From NCBI GenBank assembly GCA_019359015.1, contig JAHHID010000035.1, forward strand, positions 1 through 64,000: a stretch of DNA of 64,000 nt, given 5' to 3'. Source of the DNA: Spirirestis rafaelensis WJT71-NPBG6 (GTDB taxonomy: Bacteria > Cyanobacteriota > Cyanobacteriia > Cyanobacteriales > Nostocaceae). A program made the translations under genes and the position numbers. Shown here one piece after another: positions 19,838 through 29,149 of this stretch (the first letter of the stretch is position 1; every line of letters begins with the position of its first letter). The notes below the pieces were generated by a model that saw nothing but the letters and a program-made list of their open reading frames with translations, was not told the origin of the DNA and searched no databases.

Positions 19838-20563
19838 TTAATCGAGTGCGACGATGACAATAGTGATATTATCGTGTCCGCCTTGCTCTTTTGCGGCTTC
19901 AACTAAAGCGATCGCAGCTTTGTCAATTAAAGGGCTTTGCTGGAGGTAATAAGCAATTTTTTCATCGATAAGTTCTTCTGTCAGACCATCGCTGCACAAT
20001 AACAACCGATCGCCTGATTGAATATCCAATTGTCTGACATCAACTTGATGTAGGTCTTCACGTCCCAAACACCGCGATAAAACATGGCGGAAGGGATGAC
20101 TGCGGGCTTCATCTGGGGTGATGTCACCAACTTTAATCGCCCGTGCTACCCAGGTATGGTCTTCAGTTATCTGAGCTAATTTGGAATCACGGAAACGGTA
20201 TAATCTAGAATCGCCTACGTGAGCCGCCCAAGGCGGTTCTCCATCGCGAAAAATCACCGCTACAACCGTTGTACCCATGTCAGCGCGTTCTTGGTGGTCT
20301 TGCTGATCGTGTAAAATTGCATCATTTGCTTGGTTTAAAGCTTCCTCTAGCAATTGGGCGCAAGGCTTAGAAGAATCCCAATTTGCTGACAAATATGCCT
20401 TAATTTCCGCAGTTGCAATGCGACTTGCTTCCTCGCCTCCTGCATGACCACCCATCCCGTCAGCAACCACGAAAAATCGCCCTTCTGGGTCAATATAATA
20501 AGCATCCTGGTTATTAGAACGAATAAGTCCGGGGTCAGTAACACCGGTAAAGTTAAGTTTCAT
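19838..20563 (-). CDS. PP2C-family serine/threonine phosphatase
   Basis: A 241-residue metal-dependent protein phosphatase of the bacterial Stp/PrpC type. Metal-binding motifs are intact: NQDAYYI near the N-terminus, VADGMGGHAGGEEAS, the HVGDSRLYRF strand, LLLCSDGLTEELIDE and the final GGHDNITIVIV. It would dephosphorylate targets of Hanks-type kinases. One such kinase gene lies 1.1 kb away but on the other strand. The start is taken at ATG 20563, and TTG codons just upstream abut the preceding gene. That gene (ABC1 kinase) ends one base away from those codons, so the two are almost certainly one transcript. Confidence 0.92.
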   Translation of the reverse strand: MKLNFTGVTDPGLIRSNNQDAYYIDPEGRFFVVADGMGGHAGGEEASRIATAEIKAYLSANWDSSKPCAQLLEEALNQANDAILHDQQDHQERADMGTTVVAVIFRDGEPPWAAHVGDSRLYRFRDSKLAQITEDHTWVARAIKVGDITPDEARSHPFRHVLSRCLGREDLHQVDVRQLDIQSGDRLLLCSDGLTEELIDEKIAYYLQQSPLIDKAAIALVEAAKEQGGHDNITIVIVALD

Positions 20564-20578
20564 AAAATTTTGCAACAA

Positions 20579-22315
20579 TTAATACATCCGGTCATTACGG
20601 TCGAGGCGTAAAAGCAGGCGCATCAGCACTCCTGAAGCTCCCACAGCAATTAAACCAGCAAGCAATGCTAACCAAACATAATGATTCACCAAGAGAATCG
20701 TAGCTGAAACAGTAAATCCGCTGATAATCAGAGCATAGCTTATTCCGAGCTGAATATTGCTTTGTCGGCGCAGCAGGCGATCTGTTTCAGGCGATCGCAC
20801 GCGTACCCGCACATCTCCCCGTTCTAACTTTTCTAGTGTATCTTCTAATCTACGTGGTAGTCCCAATGCGGTACTACTGACTTGAGCTGCTTGCCGACTT
20901 AATTCATTGAGAAAACTATTGCCATCATTACCATTCATATTCGTCATAAGCTGCATTGCGTATGGTTTGGCAACTTCCATAAAGTTAAATTCTGGGTCTA
21001 AGCCTTTACCGACTCCTTCCAAAGTGGAGAAAGCCCGCATCACAAAAGTGAAAGTTGCTGGAAATCTAAATGGCTGATCGTAAGCTATTTCATAAAGATC
21101 GTCACTAATTGAGGCGACGGACTGATTCTCAAACGGCTGATCCATGAAATGATCCAGCATATACTGGACAGAACGCCGCACAGGTCCCATATCATCGGTT
21201 GGTGCTAATGCTCCTAAATCGACGAGAGACTTAACAACGCGATCGCCATCTTTAGAAGCAATCCCAAACAACGTTTCCATCAGTCCATCACGAATGTTGG
21301 ACTTAATCTGCCCCATCATCCCAAAATCGTAGAAAATCAAAGAACCATCCGGACTGACAGCAATATTGCCAGGGTGGGGATCGGCATGGAAAAAGCCATT
21401 ATCAAGCAACTGGTGCAAATAAGCTTCAGCCCCTTGACGAGCCACAGATTTGCGGTCTATACCTGCCGCTTCTAAAGCTTCGTATTGACTTATTTTAATA
21501 CCAGGGAGATACTCTAAGGTCAGCACTCGTGGCGAAGCGTAGCGCCAGTATACTCGCGGCACCTTCACCCAATCGTAAGCGCGAAAATTACGGCGAAAAG
21601 TATCGGCATTGCGACCTTCATTGAGATAATCAACTTCTTCCCAAAGAATGCGGCAACACTCTTCGTAAATACCAAGCCAATCTCGCCCTCGCCCCCATTT
21701 TGGATGATTTTGAAAGTAACGCGTAATGCCCTTAAGAATTCTTAAATCAATTTCAAAAAGCTTTTTGAGTCCAGGACGTTGTATCTTGACAACAACAGAT
21801 TCCCCCGAATGCAGCACAGCTTTATGAACTTGTCCCAAACTAGCAGCAGCTAAAGGAATCGGCTCAAAACTGTGAAAGAGTTCGGGAATTTTCTTGCCTA
21901 GCTCTTCCTCAATAATCGCTTCTACCTTCTCATAGCTAAATGCTGGCACTTTGTCTTGTAACTTTGCCAGTTCCTCGACATATTCGATTGGGAATATGTC
22001 AGCACGAGTAGAAAAAAGTTGTCCAACTTTAATAAAAGTTGGACCCAAATCTAGCAGGGTAGTACGAATCCAAATCGCTTGTGCCTTGCGTCTGGCAGCT
22101 TGCTTTGTCTCACTCACTCCACCTGGATAACTCCAAGATTTGTTGTAGAGCCAAAGCCTGAACATCAAAGTCAAGACAAAACCCCAAATGTCTACAAAGC
22201 GCCGTCTACTAGAGTAGTTATCGCGATTCCAACGGTATGCTTTATCTGAATAACCCTTTTCCATATGCCGTGTATACCGCTGGTTTTTGACTGAATTCCC
22301 AGGAAGAAAAGACAC
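20579..22315 (-). CDS. ABC1/AarF (UbiB-family) atypical kinase
   Basis: A 578-residue member of the ABC1 (ADCK/UbiB) kinase-like family. Hallmarks are the KxGQ helix FIKVGQLFSTRADIFP, the Ala-rich loop AAASLGQVHKA, VVVKIQRPG, the catalytic NGFFHADPHPGNI and the metal-binding YDFGMMGQI. Two hydrophobic C-terminal helices (about 520-570) anchor it to a membrane. Family members support quinone or prenyl-lipid metabolism as ATPases or kinases. In cyanobacteria and plastids they act in plastoquinone and tocopherol homeostasis. The GTG start at 22315 has TTAGGA five bases upstream. ATG 22264 lacks such a site. Confidence 0.9.
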   Translation of the reverse strand: MSFLPGNSVKNQRYTRHMEKGYSDKAYRWNRDNYSSRRRFVDIWGFVLTLMFRLWLYNKSWSYPGGVSETKQAARRKAQAIWIRTTLLDLGPTFIKVGQLFSTRADIFPIEYVEELAKLQDKVPAFSYEKVEAIIEEELGKKIPELFHSFEPIPLAAASLGQVHKAVLHSGESVVVKIQRPGLKKLFEIDLRILKGITRYFQNHPKWGRGRDWLGIYEECCRILWEEVDYLNEGRNADTFRRNFRAYDWVKVPRVYWRYASPRVLTLEYLPGIKISQYEALEAAGIDRKSVARQGAEAYLHQLLDNGFFHADPHPGNIAVSPDGSLIFYDFGMMGQIKSNIRDGLMETLFGIASKDGDRVVKSLVDLGALAPTDDMGPVRRSVQYMLDHFMDQPFENQSVASISDDLYEIAYDQPFRFPATFTFVMRAFSTLEGVGKGLDPEFNFMEVAKPYAMQLMTNMNGNDGNSFLNELSRQAAQVSSTALGLPRRLEDTLEKLERGDVRVRVRSPETDRLLRRQSNIQLGISYALIISGFTVSATILLVNHYVWLALLAGLIAVGASGVLMRLLLRLDRNDRMY

Positions 22316-22329
22316 TCTGATTCCTAAAC

Positions 22330-22445
22330 TGTTTTTAATAATTGTTAGTGGTTAGTTGTTAGTTGTTGGTTGGAAAATCCTTAATCGCTAACTCCTAACT
22401 GTTATCCATTATCCACTAACTCCTAACTCCTAACTCCTAACTTTT
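22330..22445. repeat. STRR array between minus-strand genes
   Basis: Tandem variants of GTTAGTT/GTTGGTT followed by CTAACTC/CTCCTAA heptamers fill the gap between the ABC1 kinase start and the next gene end. This is a typical short tandemly repeated repeat array of heterocystous cyanobacteria. Confidence 0.7.
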
Positions 22446-22450
22446 AACCA

Positions 22451-22780
22451 CTACCCAGCAAAATTGCTACGATATCGTTGTAATTCGGTTCGCAACAGAG
22501 CAATATCTGCTCGCAGTTCATCAATCGTTGCTTGCACATCGACTGAAGTAGAACTGGTTTGGCTGCTTCCTGTGGTGTATGTACCGGCACCAGCAGCTTC
22601 TGCTGCTTGATTTGCCCGCTCTAGAACTTCTTCTGTAAAGGAGCGCAGCTGCTCTCTGGCTTCGGCATCAAATTTGCCAAGTTCACTCAAAGCATCGGTT
22701 ATAGCGACTTCTACGCGTTCATTTAGGATTTCCGCTACCGCTCTACCAACGAAAAATGCTTGCACAAGGGGGTTACTCAT
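22451..22780 (-). CDS. Conserved cyanobacterial protein of unknown function (DUF6825-like)
   Basis: A 109-residue protein without signal peptide or membrane helix. It begins MSNPLVQAFFVGRAVAEILN, which I recognise as the start of a family conserved in cyanobacteria and plastids (I believe DUF6825). A helical region (residues 20-60) is followed by a Ser/Thr/Gly linker and a C-terminal coiled coil (about 78-105, IDELRADIALLRTELQRYR). No enzymatic motif is visible. It may be a small oligomeric scaffold, but its function is unknown. An STRR array separates it from the ABC1 kinase downstream. Confidence 0.75.
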   Translation of the reverse strand: MSNPLVQAFFVGRAVAEILNERVEVAITDALSELGKFDAEAREQLRSFTEEVLERANQAAEAAGAGTYTTGSSQTSSTSVDVQATIDELRADIALLRTELQRYRSNFAG

Positions 22781-22927
22781 AAATTTTTGTTACGCTCATC
22801 CGCAAGAGAATTATAGCTTGCCTGTCTGCTTTACTGCTTCTGCTTTTAGTACTGGGCTTTGATTAAAGCGACATCCGCCAATGGGTGCAGCGTAATTTAT
22901 GCTTAAGTATGTATCGGTTGTTGCATA

Positions 22928-23317
22928 GTGAAACTTGCGTCTCATCAAAAGCCTGGGGTTGCTTTACTTTTTAAGGAATTTACCGAAAATAATGCTTTTA
23001 CATTCGCTGTTACAGTTCGCTTGTTTGAGCGAGATTTGTCAGAGTGTATTATCCAGCTTTATGGCGATCGCCCTTACTGGTGTGAGCAAGATATTTACAG
23101 GCAAGATGACGGTGAGTGGATGTTTTCTGTTGAGAGTCAGCGTGGTTTGTCTCAACGCATCTGGAAGCTATCTACACAAACTGTAGAAGAGTTTATCGCG
23201 ATGATTATTTCAAAAGTTGGTGAGCGATCGCTCTTCGCAATCCAAAATTTTTCATGGCTGATATCCATAATACGCTTTCTTCGGCTTCGTAGATACTTGG
23301 GTATAGTTTACTCATGA
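22928..23317 (+). CDS. Hypothetical protein
   Basis: A possible 129-residue protein from a GTG start without a clear ribosome-binding site. No family is recognised. The middle (VTVRLFERDLSECIIQLYG and DDGEWMFSVESQRGLSQRIW) reads like real protein, with a balanced composition. The last 30 residues are hydrophobic and basic and begin right after a GCGATCGC site (GERSLF), so the true end may have been changed by frameshift. It is the only plus-strand gene between two minus-strand genes. Treat as tentative. Confidence 0.4.
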   Translation: MKLASHQKPGVALLFKEFTENNAFTFAVTVRLFERDLSECIIQLYGDRPYWCEQDIYRQDDGEWMFSVESQRGLSQRIWKLSTQTVEEFIAMIISKVGERSLFAIQNFSWLISIIRFLRLRRYLGIVYS

Positions 23318-23363
23318 GAATAGCATCGCTTGTTTTTGCCAAAAGTAAATTGTCAGATTTTAA

Positions 23364-26066
23364 TTACTGAGGATAATGTTGAAATAAAAACTCTTCAGCA
23401 GAAGCGCGATCGCTTACAACCCCATCCAAAGTTCCACCAAGCAAATCATCCAGGATTTGCTTAAACTGGGGTCCCGGTTTGTAACCCAATTTCCTTAAAT
23501 CATTGCCATTCAAAATCGGCTGAACGTTAGCCCAAACTGTCAAATATTGCCAAATTTTACGTCTTACTACTCGTTGACTTCGCACGGCAATTAAAATCAA
23601 CATTGGTAAGTCATATTTTCGCAGCAACTGCACTACTTGACTAGGACGTTGCAAAGTCGGTAATAATGACATCACCTGACCTTCAACCAATGTTAATTTT
23701 TCTAACCTTTTAATACTATCTTCTGGTAATTGCAGATTTTTTGCTACTTTAACGCCACATTCTGGTGTTAGGTGGGCGATGATAGCTTCTAAGCGCATTT
23801 GCCAGGGAATCAAGCTTTGTTGAGTGTCAAATCGTCGCAAACAACGTTCTAATAAACGTAATTGCCGCAATAGTTCTTCATCTAACTTTAGGCTAGGATA
23901 GATGCATTGCAAGGCTCCTAAGTTGTCAAGCAACTCCAAAGCAGCTTTCCAGTAAGGCGCTTCTAAGATATGCTTTAATTCGGCTTTGAGGCGAGTTTGT
24001 AAAGCCGGAGTTTTGCTATTTTGTTGTGCAGTGCGATCATAAATGCCGCTATTAATCGCATAACGAATATAGGCTTCTGTTTGCGGTTCAATTTTAAATC
24101 CAAAGCGCACAGCAAAACGTACACCGCGATAAATGCGCGTCGGATCTTCGATAAAGCTATTAACGTGTAAAACGCGAATTTGCTTTGCTTGTATATCCAG
24201 TAAACCGCCAAAGAAATCGAGTAATTCACCAGCGCGGGGATTTGTAAGTCGCAGCGCGATCGCATTAATAGTAAAATCTCGTCGATACAAATCTTGACGA
24301 ATCGAACTTGCCTCTACTTCCGGATTCGCCGCCGGATAAGGATAAAATTCTGTTCGGGCAGTGGCAATATCAACCCATAACGAATCTAATTCTGGATCAT
24401 TGTGCCAGAGCAAAGCCGCAGTTTGAAAAGCGCCATGAACTTCTAAACGTGCAGTCGAATAAACTTGCTGAAGCGTATGTGCTAATTCTACACCAGCACC
24501 GACTTCTGCTGATTTGTGAAAGCCATCAACTACAAGGTCAATATCTTTAATCATTAAAGCATTTGTAGATTCTTCAGCTAATAGCAAATCCCGCACTGCA
24601 CCCCCAACTAAATAAAGATGCCAACCGCGTTTTTCTGCCTCTTTTGATGCTATGTTAAGTAACTGCCAAAGTTGCGGCGCAAGTTTATCTTGCAATTCAG
24701 AAAGCTTAAAATTACTTTCCCCCCCTCTCCCCCTCTCCCTCTCCCCCCCTCGTCTTTCTCCTTTTTGATGTAATTCCCGCAATACATCGGTGCGGGTGAC
24801 AATTCCCAATAATTGGTTATTTTCCAACACTGGTAAGCGTCCGATATCATATGTCACCATCAGCGCTTCGATTTCGGGGAGTGTCGTATCTGGTGTAATT
24901 GTTTTCAGGTTAGTTGTCATGTAGCCTTTAACTGGTGCATGACTGAAGCCGTGGTGCAAGGCAATATCCAAATCGCGCCGGGAAATAATACCTACTAGTT
25001 GTGCTGACCCATCGACTACAGATAAACCAGAATGTCCGTAGCGCAACAAAATACGCTGCGCTTCTTCGATGGTGGTTTCTGGACGGATGGTGCGGACTGG
25101 GGAAGACATTAAATCTCTAGCTGTGGGAGGATGAGGAATTGTGGCTTTGATGCTCTCAATAAGTTGGTTTAATATTGCTTGTGAATCTACTCCACGCAAG
25201 TTGACCGATGTGGCTTGAGAATGTCCGCCACCGCCTAAAGGTTCAAATAATTCGTGAAGATTAACGCTCTTAATTTGCGATCGCCCAATCACCGTTAAGC
25301 GCGATTCGCTTTCAGAGAAAGGATATTCATTCGCCAGCAACAAAGCATCAATTTCGGTTAATGTCATTAGCTGCGAGGCAAGACTTGATAACCCAGGCAC
25401 AAATTTATCTGTTTTCAGCATTACCCAGGCGATGGTATATCCACGTATGCATACAGATTGTAATTTGTCTATAGCTTCGGTTAACAATTGCTGCAATTGT
25501 ACAGATAAACCGGGATCTAAATACTCAGCAATTACCGACAAGCTAGCCCCTTGTTGCATTAACCAAGCCAAAGCTAAAGCATCTCGCGGGGTGCTAGAGC
25601 CAAAGGTGAGAGAGCCAGTATCAACATGAATACCCAAAGCCATGACAGTGGCTTGAGCAGGGGTGAGAGAAATTTGTTGCTGTTGTAATTGTTCCACCAT
25701 TAAAGTTGTGGTGGCTCCTACAGCAGAAACATGCGATCGTGTAGCGGGAATATCTGATTCTTGCGCGATGTGATGGTCATAAACTATGATTTCTTTTAAG
25801 TTGGGTAGATCTAACCATTCGGCAGCTTTACCCAGGCGATCGCGTTGTTGCGTATCGACAACACTTATAGAGCGAATTTTTTCCGCATTGACCGAACGCC
25901 GTTCAATCAACGGATATTCATCTTTATGCAACGCCAAAAAATCCCTTACAGGTGGATGAGAACCCCCAGTCAGCACAATCAAGCTTCCTGGTAGTAGGCG
26001 CGTTAGCCCCACCGCTGCTCCTAATGCATCAAAATCAGCTGTAGTGTGGCAAAGAATTAAGTCCAT
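23364..26066 (-). CDS. DHH - CBS - poly(A)/CCA nucleotidyltransferase fusion
   Basis: A 900-residue three-part protein. Residues 1-310 are a DHH phosphoesterase ([28 protein letters not shown], and DHHA1 with [13 protein letters not shown]). Residues 315-430 are a CBS pair ([24 protein letters not shown]). Residues 450-900 are a class II tRNA nucleotidyltransferase/poly(A) polymerase head ([47 protein letters not shown]). It probably serves as the A-adding half of CCA addition or as an RNA-turnover enzyme regulated by adenylates through the CBS pair. This architecture is known in cyanobacteria. Residues about 430-448 ([15 protein letters not shown], bases 24716-24772) are a purine-type repeat insertion between the CBS and polymerase parts. 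Confidence 0.9.
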   Translation of the reverse strand: MDLILCHTTADFDALGAAVGLTRLLPGSLIVLTGGSHPPVRDFLALHKDEYPLIERRSVNAEKIRSISVVDTQQRDRLGKAAEWLDLPNLKEIIVYDHHIAQESDIPATRSHVSAVGATTTLMVEQLQQQQISLTPAQATVMALGIHVDTGSLTFGSSTPRDALALAWLMQQGASLSVIAEYLDPGLSVQLQQLLTEAIDKLQSVCIRGYTIAWVMLKTDKFVPGLSSLASQLMTLTEIDALLLANEYPFSESESRLTVIGRSQIKSVNLHELFEPLGGGGHSQATSVNLRGVDSQAILNQLIESIKATIPHPPTARDLMSSPVRTIRPETTIEEAQRILLRYGHSGLSVVDGSAQLVGIISRRDLDIALHHGFSHAPVKGYMTTNLKTITPDTTLPEIEALMVTYDIGRLPVLENNQLLGIVTRTDVLRELHQKGERRGGERERGRGGESNFKLSELQDKLAPQLWQLLNIASKEAEKRGWHLYLVGGAVRDLLLAEESTNALMIKDIDLVVDGFHKSAEVGAGVELAHTLQQVYSTARLEVHGAFQTAALLWHNDPELDSLWVDIATARTEFYPYPAANPEVEASSIRQDLYRRDFTINAIALRLTNPRAGELLDFFGGLLDIQAKQIRVLHVNSFIEDPTRIYRGVRFAVRFGFKIEPQTEAYIRYAINSGIYDRTAQQNSKTPALQTRLKAELKHILEAPYWKAALELLDNLGALQCIYPSLKLDEELLRQLRLLERCLRRFDTQQSLIPWQMRLEAIIAHLTPECGVKVAKNLQLPEDSIKRLEKLTLVEGQVMSLLPTLQRPSQVVQLLRKYDLPMLILIAVRSQRVVRRKIWQYLTVWANVQPILNGNDLRKLGYKPGPQFKQILDDLLGGTLDGVVSDRASAEEFLFQHYPQ

Positions 26067-26242
26067 AGTTAAGAGTTAAGAGTCAATAGTCAACAGTCAA
26101 CAGTCAAGGATCAATCTTTGGACTAATGACTAATGACTAAATGGTTACAATTTCTGCTAGCTTAAAAGTGGGGAAAAACCTTAAATGTTGCCCTTTAAGA
26201 TATTGTATCTTTAGTATTTAGCTGTAAGAGTGAGAAGGAAAA

Positions 26243-26431
26243 ATGACCATTATATTCCAATCTGCATTGGTCGCGCTGGTTGCGTTGTCGTTTGTCATGG
26301 TTGTTGGCGTTCCCGTAGCTTATGCCACTCCCCAAAATTGGGGTGAGTCTAAAAAGCTACTTTGGATCGGTTCTGGAGTCTGGTTTGCCCTAGTCTTTTT
26401 AGTTGGTATACTAAACTTTTTTGTGGTATAG
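26243..26431 (+). CDS. psbZ: Photosystem II reaction centre protein Z
   Basis: A 62-residue protein with two membrane helices (residues 4-28 and 40-60) joined by a loop [15 protein letters not shown]. This matches PsbZ (Ycf9), a small peripheral subunit of the photosystem II core in the thylakoid membrane that stabilises the antenna-core and dimer contacts. GAGAAGGA lies just upstream of ATG. It is followed at 248 bp by ribH in the same direction, an arrangement I recall from other cyanobacteria. The gap carries repeat tracts (about 26485-26605). Confidence 0.96.
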   Translation: MTIIFQSALVALVALSFVMVVGVPVAYATPQNWGESKKLLWIGSGVWFALVFLVGILNFFVV

Positions 26432-26678
26432 ACGACTACTAGCTTACGCTGGGAAATAGTATAAACATTTGCGGAGCAGAGTAAGACAAGAGGGATAAGG
26501 AAGAACGGGACAACGGGGACGAGGAGGACAAGGGGATAAGAAGGATAATTCTTTCTCCCCATCCCCCCCTCTCCCCCTCTCCCCCTCTCCCCGATCTCCT
26601 AATCTTTCCTGCTCCTCTACTTTTAAATAAGAAATGTATATTGGCTGATATGTATAGTTGATTGATTAAGAGGCAGTT

Positions 26679-27254
26679 ATGGCAGTTTTCGAGGGAACTT
26701 TTACTCAGACAGAACCTTTGCGGTTTGCAGTGGTTATTGGTCGATTCAATGACCTCGTTACCAGTAAGCTGCTAGAGGGCTGTCAAGATTGCTTGAAACG
26801 CCACGGCGTAGATGTCAATCCTCAAGGAACTCAGGTGGATTATGTTTGGGTTCCCGGCAGTTTTGAAGTGCCAGTAGTGGCTCGTCAGCTGGCGCTTTCC
26901 CAAAGATATGATGCAGTCATTTGTCTGGGTGCTGTTATCCGAGGGCAAACGCCTCATTTTGATTTCGTATCCTCTGAAGTCGCTAAAGGTATTGCCGCAG
27001 CTGCCTTTCAAACTGGCGTTCCGGTAGTTTTTGGCGTTTTGACAACGGACACGATGCAACAAGCTTTAGAAAGGGCAGGTATTAAGAGTAATTTGGGTTG
27101 GGAATACGCCATGAGTGCCTTGGAAATGGGTAGCCTCATGCGGAATTTGCGCTCTAACCTGGCAGAGCCATATCGCAACTCCCAGTCTCTGCCTCCGTCT
27201 TTTAAAAGTGCTAGCTTAGGTGAATTTGCCGCCGAGTCAGGAGAACACGTCTAA
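26679..27254 (+). CDS. ribH: 6,7-dimethyl-8-ribityllumazine synthase
   Basis: A 191-residue riboflavin-pathway enzyme that condenses 5-amino-6-ribitylaminouracil with 3,4-dihydroxybutanone-4-phosphate. The active-site blocks are intact: [51 protein letters not shown] and [17 protein letters not shown]. The body is typical in length, and the C-terminus carries about 30 extra residues of low conservation. AGGCAGTTATGG surrounds the start. It is transcribed together with or just downstream of psbZ. Confidence 0.96.
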   Translation: MAVFEGTFTQTEPLRFAVVIGRFNDLVTSKLLEGCQDCLKRHGVDVNPQGTQVDYVWVPGSFEVPVVARQLALSQRYDAVICLGAVIRGQTPHFDFVSSEVAKGIAAAAFQTGVPVVFGVLTTDTMQQALERAGIKSNLGWEYAMSALEMGSLMRNLRSNLAEPYRNSQSLPPSFKSASLGEFAAESGEHV

Positions 27255-27368
27255 GCAAGTTAATAGTCAAGAGTCAATAGTTAACAAACTATGGACTTTT
27301 GACTTTTGACTAATTAAGGTATTGACAAACCGTTGTTTATGTGAAATTATAGTATTTGTATTGAAGTT

Positions 27369-27440
27369 GCGGGTATAGCTCAGTGGTAGAGCGTCACCTT
27401 GCCAAGGTGAATGTCGCGCGTTCGAATCGCGTTACCCGCT
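27369..27440 (+). tRNA. tRNA-Gly (GCC)
   Basis: A 72-nt cloverleaf. Acceptor strands GCGGGTA and TACCCGC pair, with T as discriminator. The D-arm (AGCTCAGTGGTAGAGC), the anticodon arm CACCTTGCCAAGGTG with anticodon GCC, and the T-arm CGCGCGTTCGAATCGCG are all present, the last with a tolerable mismatch. CCA is not encoded. It is followed by an accessory patch (toxin-antitoxin remnants, GIY-YIG), as is common next to tRNA genes. Confidence 0.95.
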
Positions 27441-27708
27441 TTTAAAGAAAATACTCAGATCTGAGGGATTTTAATGCTGTCAGGCGATTCAAAAGTGTCT
27501 CATCAAGCGTACTTTTGGTATCTACCTGAAACGAAGATTGAGTAAATTAAAGTCCTGTTTATGTGTGATTTTGGTCTTATGTAGCTAAACCACTGCGTCC
27601 TTGCGGCAATGCCCTCCTTGAAACATGTGGCATCCAGACGTAAGATGTGGACATAAAGTGCAAGATGTCAGCAAAGGTGGTTGCTAGAAATTGCTAAAAC
27701 AGGAGTAG
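27441..27708. other. Gap downstream of tRNA-Gly
   Basis: No intact gene is seen. The direct motif AAGATGTGGACATAAAGTGCAA is followed closely by another AAGATGT (27641-27668). The N-terminal part of the PIN-domain gene that follows would be expected here, but no recognisable N-terminal PIN motif survives in any frame. Confidence 0.35.
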
Positions 27709-27996
27709 AACGAGCGATCGAAGGAGATTCTGCGAGACTTTCCTTTGTTGGCATTGAACCAAGCCGTACAAAGTTTAGCTATTCAATTCCTGACCCGGAG
27801 TAATCTGCCTCCGAAAGCAAAGATAGACGCGATTCACATTGCCGCCGCAACTATCCACGGCATGGATTATCTGTTAACGTGGAATTGTAAACATATTGCT
27901 AATGCTCAAATCCAGGGTAAGTTAGCCGAGATTAGCCTTGATTTTGGCTATGTATTGCCTATCCTTTGCACACCCAACGAACTAATGGGATATTAG
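27709..27996 (+). pseudogene. PIN-domain (VapC-type) protein, N-terminally truncated
   Basis: The open frame after a TAG at 27706-27708 reads NERSKEILRDFPLLALNQAV and continues through NLPPKAKIDAIHIAAATIHG and MDYLLTWNCKHIANA to NELMGY. This is the C-terminal two-thirds of a widespread cyanobacterial PIN family, in which DAxHxAxATxHGxDYLLTWNCKHIANA is the signature. The first third with the initial catalytic Asp is absent, and no good start codon with ribosome-binding site exists. A shortened product from TTG 27745 is possible but would lack a full active site. It sits directly upstream of its usual small partner gene. Confidence 0.72.
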
Positions 27997-27999
27997 GTC

Positions 28000-28227
28000 A
28001 TGTGGACAGATGAGATTGTCGAAGAGATCCACCAAATCCGTGAAGAGTATGCGAAGTCTTTCAACTATGATTTAGATGCAATATTTGCAGACCTACGCAA
28101 GAAGGAAGCAGAAAGCGGCAGAGAAGTCGTGAACTTGTCGCGAAAACCCAGTCTAACAAAACGTTGGAGCGGACGAGCCAGAGATATTGGTGATAATACA
28201 ACGGATACTAGCTGCGGCTTAACTTAG
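28000..28227 (+). CDS. Small partner of PIN toxin (antitoxin-like)
   Basis: A 75-residue protein beginning MWTDEIVEEIHQIREEYAKS, with FNYDLDAIFADLRKKEAESG following. I know this as a small protein repeatedly encoded next to this PIN family in cyanobacteria, and it is likely the antitoxin or a partner. The usual protein ends soon after the RxVNL segment. Here about 25 extra residues (SLTKRWSGRARDIGDN...) follow, which suggests a lost stop or a frameshift near the end. The start is three bases after the PIN-gene stop. Confidence 0.65.
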   Translation: MWTDEIVEEIHQIREEYAKSFNYDLDAIFADLRKKEAESGREVVNLSRKPSLTKRWSGRARDIGDNTTDTSCGLT

Positions 28228-28425
28228 CTGTTAGAAGCCGACGAGGAACGCGATCGCTTGACTTTTAAGACAGTCGCAGTCAAGTTCGCCAGCAGTTTCT
28301 TGCTTGATCGCTTCCGCTGCTTTAGTGATCGTCACAGCCTCTTAAAGTCCTTTACATAGGGTGATTGTAGGTTATGGCAGAATTCGTGAGAGTATGATTT
28401 CTGTGCAATCACCCCTCTCGTCTTC

Positions 28426-28803
28426 ATGCCGACAAATGATTATGAACTTCAAGCTCAAGCTCGGAAAATTCTGGATGCGATCGCCTTTATTCCCTTTGAG
28501 CAATGCCAACCCTTGACCCGTGATTTTGCGACCATTCCGGCTCGTCCTGGCATCTATGCAATCAGGCACAAGACTGACGGATTGCTCTACATCGGTAAAA
28601 CCAAGAGCTTGCGGGGGCGTTTCAGTGGTGGACATAAAGCTTTTTTGTGGGCGTGGCTCGATAAGTATAACGATGAAGATGTGCGAATCGCAGTGCAATT
28701 GATTTCATATTGGGAAAACCCTACGTTACTATTGGAGCTAGAAGCCATTATTTTAAGAGCCACCGAACCTCCTTACAACGTCCAAATTCCAACCGAAGGG
28801 TAG
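28426..28803 (+). CDS. GIY-YIG nuclease-family protein
   Basis: A 125-residue protein with one GIY-YIG fold domain: PGIYAIRHKTDGLLYIGKTK (PGIY...YIG), the following Arg in SLRGRF, the metal-binding Glu in LLELEAIIL, and the closing PPYN. The remainder is an N-terminal helical extension of about 40 residues. Stand-alone proteins of this size occur in cyanobacteria and phages with unknown substrates. It is probably co-transcribed with the small gene that starts seven bases after its stop. Confidence 0.85.
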   Translation: MPTNDYELQAQARKILDAIAFIPFEQCQPLTRDFATIPARPGIYAIRHKTDGLLYIGKTKSLRGRFSGGHKAFLWAWLDKYNDEDVRIAVQLISYWENPTLLLELEAIILRATEPPYNVQIPTEG

Positions 28804-28810
28804 TAAAGCG

Positions 28811-29017
28811 ATGCAAGCCAAACTCCAAGAGCAACTTTCCCCCAATGATGCCGAAGTTATTTTAGGATGCTTACCTGAACGAATTCGCGCCGCTCTAATT
28901 GCTCGTGCTACTGAAATTGAATATCCAATCGAAGCAGTTATTGAGATGGCAATTGCAAGTTTTCTCGACACAGAGGCGTTGGGTTTTGCAGATTGCAAGC
29001 CAGGGCGTGGACAATAA
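28811..29017 (+). CDS. Small hypothetical protein downstream of GIY-YIG gene
   Basis: A 68-residue, mostly helical acidic protein with no recognised family. Residues 14-55 (AEVILGCLPERIRAALIARA and EIEYPIEAVIEMAIASFLD) look like two amphipathic helices, similar in style to small DNA-binding or antitoxin-like proteins. The tight seven-base spacing to the GIY-YIG gene suggests they work together. The function is unknown. Confidence 0.6.
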   Translation: MQAKLQEQLSPNDAEVILGCLPERIRAALIARATEIEYPIEAVIEMAIASFLDTEALGFADCKPGRGQ

Positions 29018-29149
29018 AACCGTCAACTAGCGAGCGATCGCAAGCGGCGGAACTGGCGAAAGATATTACGGGGGCACTGTACTCAAACTCGGTTTAAATG
29101 ATGCTGCGGCTAGCATTTACAACGTTTTTGACAAGCTTATGGTACAATA

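Noticed and set aside
28228-28425. Frames on both strands between the antitoxin-like gene and the GIY-YIG gene (LEADEERDRLTFK; ITKAAEAIKQETAGELD)
   Set aside because: Both read like protein but lack starts and recognised families. They are too short to call and are possibly remnants.
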